A DNA stretch of 23,291 nt. Source: a virus. The position numbers and the translations under genes were made by a program. Below the pieces are notes generated by a model. The model was not told the origin of the DNA. It worked only from the letters and a program-made list of their open reading frames with translations, and searched no databases. The stretch is taken from positions 1-23,291 of IMG/VR virus record IMGVR_UViG_3300031974_002075. One strand, written 5' to 3'. Shown one piece after another: positions 20,368 to 23,291 of this stretch (position 1 is the stretch's first letter; each line of letters begins with the position of its first letter).

Positions 20368-23291
20368 TATTCTTTTACCTGCTCCGAGTTATGTGTTACG
20401 ATGTTTTCTACAATATAAGTATCTGCGTCTTCAACATTAAAGTTATAAGTTTGTACTTCTTGGTCTACTCTCTGTTTGCGCCAAACTTTTTCTAATACTA
20501 AATTATTTGTAACTAAGAAATCGCCTTCTAGTATATCTTCTGCTCGTTCCCAGCTATAAGTGTCCCCTCTTAATATTAAGAAAGGATGTTCATATGTTGC
20601 ATGTACTTTTTCATTTAGTATATAGTACCATGAGTAAGAATCTACATATACTGTTTCTACTGTAGAAGTAGTTTTAGTTGTATTTACTAGTGAAGGAGCT
20701 GTCCAAGTTTTATAGGCATCTTCGTTGCTCTCATCTAAAGTAGTGTCTGTTATAGCTTCTAGTGAATCTCCAACTACTATATCCTGAACTTTTTTACTTG
20801 TGCCATCTGCCATCATTATGTTTGAGCCGTAAACCAAACAACCGCCACCGCCACCACCTGGTGGTGTAGAGGTGCCTCCAGTTGTTAATGACCACCCTCT
20901 TGCTACACCTCCAATAGTTACTGTTGTTGATGTTGTTGATAAGTTTGAAGCTGATGTAGTCATTTGTACGTTTACATAACTACCGTTTGATATTTGTTGG
21001 CTACTTGTTCCAAAACTACCGTTATCAATTTTAAACTGTGCACTTCCACCTGCTATTGAAACTGTTTTTGTTCCTTGGAATCCTCCAGTTACTTGTGTAT
21101 TAGCATATAGAGTAGTGCTTAGTGATTGTCCAGTTAGATTACTAAAACTAAATGCTGGGTCTGTTGTACCAAACTTAATAAAATTATATTTAATAAATCC
21201 TAGCTTAGAACTACTATTATCTCCTTGGGCTGCTACATATAGATTTATTGTTCCTGTTCCTTCATATTTAAATGAAACTGGAATCATTCCTTGTGTTCTT
21301 GAAGCAAAGTTAGGATCAGTTGAAGTACCACCAGTACCATTTGTTCCAATTACTGGAGGGAATACTCTAGATTCATGGATAGCATGGTCAATATTTTTAC
21401 ATAGTCTTGCACTAAATGGACCAGATTCTTGTTGAGTAGCAAAAGTAACAGTAGTAGTACTATTAGTATGTAAATTAGAACCGTCACTTACATGAAAATG
21501 TAATGTTTTGACGTGAGCTGTTCCACCTACTCCTGATACTAAAATGTTTCCTACATAGTATCCTGCTCCTGTTCCCACATCACCAAGATATCTATAGTTA
21601 AAATCATTCTGATAGAATGTTCCAATAGTAGTACCACTTACATTGGCTCCTGTTGAAGCTAATGTAATATTTGATGTTGTTAATGTTCCTGAGATTGTAA
21701 CATTGTTTCCTACAATTGTACCTTTGAACTCTGCATTTCCTGCTGAATCTATAAAGAACTCTTTTGAATGTATTGACCCTGCTGATGCTAATTGTATTCC
21801 TTGGTTTGTAAAATTATTTGCTTGTACAGTTGGAGAGCCTCCTGATATTGCGCTAGATGTTATTGTCCACCCACCAACACTACCTCCAGTTTTTGCTCCA
21901 CCTGCTAAGGTATTTGTATTAGCTGCTGTGTTTGCTTGTGATAAAGTAGCTTTAGAGTCTGCTGTATTTTGTGCAGCTGAAGCTGAGTTAGCCGCATCTG
22001 AAGCCGCATTAGCTGCTGTATTAACTGAGTCTGAAGTAGCCCCACCTGCATCTGTTACAGAACCTATAGTTAAACTTCCTTTGAAGAAAGCGTTACCTGA
22101 AGTATCTATATAAAATTGTTTAGCGTGAATAGACCCTTGACTATTTAAAGTAATACCCCCCGTAGTATATCCACTAATATCTTTTGTTCCACTGTAAATT
22201 GCACTACTGTCAATAGTCCAGCCGCCTACTGTGCCTCCTGTCTTAGCTCCGCCTGCCAAGGTATTTGTATTAGCTGCTGTATTCGCTTGTGCTAAAGTAG
22301 CTTTAGAGTCTGCTGTATTTTGTGCAGCTGAAGCTGAGTTAGCTGCTGAATTAACTGAGTCTGAAGTAGCTCCGCCTGCATCTGTTACAGAACCTATAGT
22401 TAAACTTCCTTTGAAGAAAGCATTTCCACTTGTATCTATATAAAATTGTTTTGCATGTATTGAACCACCACTATTTAAAGTAATGCCTCCTGTGGTATAT
22501 CCACTTGTGTCTTTTGTTCCGCTGTAAATTGCGCTACTGTCAATAGTCCAGCCACCCACACTACCACCAGTTTTAGCCCCGTTTGATAGTATGTTTGTAT
22601 TAGCTGCTGTATTCGCTTGTGCTAAAGTAGCTTTACTATCTGCCGTATTTTGAGCGTCTGAAGCTGAGTTAGCCGCAGCTGAAGCTGCAGCTGCTGCTCC
22701 TACTTCTGCTTCAATAGCAGAAGCTGCTGTTGCTCCTATTTGTACGGATTGCCCTATAGCTAGTGTTCCGTTTGCACTATAGAACTTAATAAACTTGTTC
22801 CCTGAATCCTGTCCAATATTTACATTACCAGCACCGTCAAAGTATACACCTAAGTCCCCGTCTGCAAACGTGGTTTTATTTGCTGTGACAAACTTACCAT
22901 TATCTCCACTTGTTCCTAATTGAATTGTGTTTGCTATATTTGCTCTATTTGTAAATGTAGTATTTGCACTTAATCTATTTGCTTGTAATGTTCCTTCAAC
23001 AATTACTGAGCCATCGAAAGTTTCAACAACTAATGAACTAAAGTTTGCTGCTGTTATTGAACCTGATGAAGTAGCTGCAGAACCGTTATATATTCTTGTA
23101 CCTGCAACATCTGCACTATTGTCTGTTACTGTTATTCTATCGTTTGGTCTTATTGTGCTATCACTTGCATTTGCTATTACAGCTGAAGCTACCGCTTGTG
23201 CGGAGGCATTATTAAGAGTACCTGCAAAATTACTTGCTTGTGCTGCTGATATTTGTGAAGTATCACTTTCTTCAAAAGTAAAGATACTTGA
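20367..23291 (-). CDS. large tail protein (tip/fibre) ending in an intein-like Hint domain, partial
   Basis: The frame is open from the right edge to the stop at 20367 (974 residues visible), so the true start is outside the window. The visible N-terminal part, with QANRLSANTTFTNRANIANT, fits the C-terminal half of tail tip (J-like) or central fibre proteins. Then come Ala/Asn-rich helical linkers and repeated modules with VGGWTIDSSAIYSGTKD and HAKQFYIDTSGNAFFKGS. A beta-rich region follows, then a linker PPGGGGGG, and finally a 151-residue Hint domain (20388-20840) with all splicing residues. Only SEQVKE follows it. A GTG inside the frame at 22559 is not the start, because repeat modules continue upstream of it. 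The exact tail role is inferred. Confidence 0.85.
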   Translation of the reverse strand, partial: SSIFTFEESDTSQISAAQASNFAGTLNNASAQAVASAVIANASDSTIRPNDRITVTDNSADVAGTRIYNGSAATSSGSITAANFSSLVVETFDGSVIVEGTLQANRLSANTTFTNRANIANTIQLGTSGDNGKFVTANKTTFADGDLGVYFDGAGNVNIGQDSGNKFIKFYSANGTLAIGQSVQIGATAASAIEAEVGAAAAASAAANSASDAQNTADSKATLAQANTAANTNILSNGAKTGGSVGGWTIDSSAIYSGTKDTSGYTTGGITLNSGGSIHAKQFYIDTSGNAFFKGSLTIGSVTDAGGATSDSVNSAANSASAAQNTADSKATLAQANTAANTNTLAGGAKTGGTVGGWTIDSSAIYSGTKDISGYTTGGITLNSQGSIHAKQFYIDTSGNAFFKGSLTIGSVTDAGGATSDSVNTAANAASDAANSASAAQNTADSKATLSQANTAANTNTLAGGAKTGGSVGGWTITSSAISGGSPTVQANNFTNQGIQLASAGSIHSKEFFIDSAGNAEFKGTIVGNNVTISGTLTTSNITLASTGANVSGTTIGTFYQNDFNYRYLGDVGTGAGYYVGNILVSGVGGTAHVKTLHFHVSDGSNLHTNSTTTVTFATQQESGPFSARLCKNIDHAIHESRVFPPVIGTNGTGGTSTDPNFASRTQGMIPVSFKYEGTGTINLYVAAQGDNSSSKLGFIKYNFIKFGTTDPAFSFSNLTGQSLSTTLYANTQVTGGFQGTKTVSIAGGSAQFKIDNGSFGTSSQQISNGSYVNVQMTTSASNLSTTSTTVTIGGVARGWSLTTGGTSTPPGGGGGGCLVYGSNIMMADGTSKKVQDIVVGDSLEAITDTTLDESNEDAYKTWTAPSLVNTTKTTSTVETVYVDSYSWYYILNEKVHATYEHPFLILRGDTYSWERAEDILEGDFLVTNNLVLEKVWRKQRVDQEVQTYNFNVEDADTYIVENIVTHNSEQVKE
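20388..20840 (-). other. intein-like Hint domain, 151 residues
   Basis: The domain starts with CLVYGSNIMMADGTSKKVQD (block A; Cys1 directly after six glycines). It contains VHATYEHPFLI (block B, T-x-x-H) and ends YNFNVEDADTYIVENIVTHN (blocks F/G, penultimate His and terminal Asn). Ser is the +1 residue. There is no room for a homing endonuclease, so it is a minimal domain. The sequence predicts N-S acyl shift at Cys1, Asn cyclisation, and splicing or cleavage; whether it splices or only cleaves cannot be read. Confidence 0.88.
21699..22673 (-). repeat. repeated GGWTI modules in the tail protein
   Basis: Copy 1 (22230-22559, 110 residues) and copy 2 (21879-22229, 117 residues) are almost identical at protein level and share long identical DNA stretches, for example around 22046-22091 and 22376-22421. 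Copy 2 has an extra seven residues in the Ala-rich linker. A diverged third copy starts at 21878, and the end of an earlier copy lies at 22560-22673. This looks like recent tandem duplication. Confidence 0.85.

Noticed and set aside
20388-20840. A mobile intein inserted in a conserved enzyme
   Set aside because: There is no homing endonuclease region and only six residues follow, so it is better seen as a terminal Hint domain of the tail protein.
22557-22559. GTG as start of the large tail gene
   Set aside because: The frame is open upstream to the window edge and the residues there continue the same module (NTADSKATLAQANTAANTN before it), so the gene is partial, not started here.

Overview
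The window is a piece of an AT-rich tailed bacteriophage (Caudoviricetes) genome. Genes are packed head to tail with ATGA or TAATG stop/start junctions, there is no intergenic space of any size, and DNA metabolism genes sit next to tail and fibre genes. The fibre gene style (proteins starting like MAQTIKIKRS, decapeptide Ser/Ala/Ile arrays, and a C-terminal domain typical of cyanophage fibres) and the nucleotide metabolism genes point to a marine phage. The host cannot be read from the sequence; marine cyanobacteria or alphaproteobacteria (SAR11/roseobacter types) are reasonable candidates. I see no tRNA, rRNA, integrase, transposon or CRISPR array, and no gene-free stretch longer than about 75 bases.

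Rightward block (1-8961, + strand): the last codons of an upstream gene, a 2-Cys peroxiredoxin, an SbcD/gp47-like nuclease and SbcC/gp46-like ATPase pair, a glutaredoxin, a PD-(D/E)XK (Hjc-like) resolvase, a 5'-3' exonuclease of the T4 RNase H/Pol I type, a compact class I ribonucleotide reductase (NrdA plus NrdB), a 65-residue helical protein, then two glycosyltransferases (a DxD GT-A type and a GT29/sialyltransferase-like one). Together they degrade or process DNA, make deoxynucleotides (with glutaredoxin as the likely reductant), repair or recombine the phage genome, and modify a glycan.

Leftward block (23291-8944, - strand): the C-terminal part of a large tail protein that runs off the right edge, a 150-residue protein, then a textbook sigma-70 promoter (TTGACA, 17 bp, TATAAT) in a 74-bp gap. 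Downstream lies a long fibre operon: a 112-residue small tail protein, 125- and 526-residue fibre proteins, 67- and 110-residue small structural proteins, a 914-residue decapeptide-repeat fibre, a 74-residue protein, a 1023-residue Thr/Asn/Ser-rich repeat protein, a 58-residue protein, a GT-B-like glycosyltransferase and an unknown 311-residue protein. The two blocks converge at 8944-8961, so at least three apparent glycosyltransferases lie together around the junction, two on one strand and one on the other.

Three things stand out. The large tail protein ends in a complete 151-residue intein-like Hint domain (Cys1, TxxH, His-Asn, then Ser) followed by only six residues. The 1023-residue Thr-rich repeat protein looks mucin-like or beta-solenoid-like and lies directly upstream of glycosyltransferase genes, which suggests, without proving it, a glycosylated fibre. 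The DNA-processing operon opens with a peroxiredoxin and also carries a glutaredoxin, an unusual redox pair to find around phage SbcCD and RNR genes.
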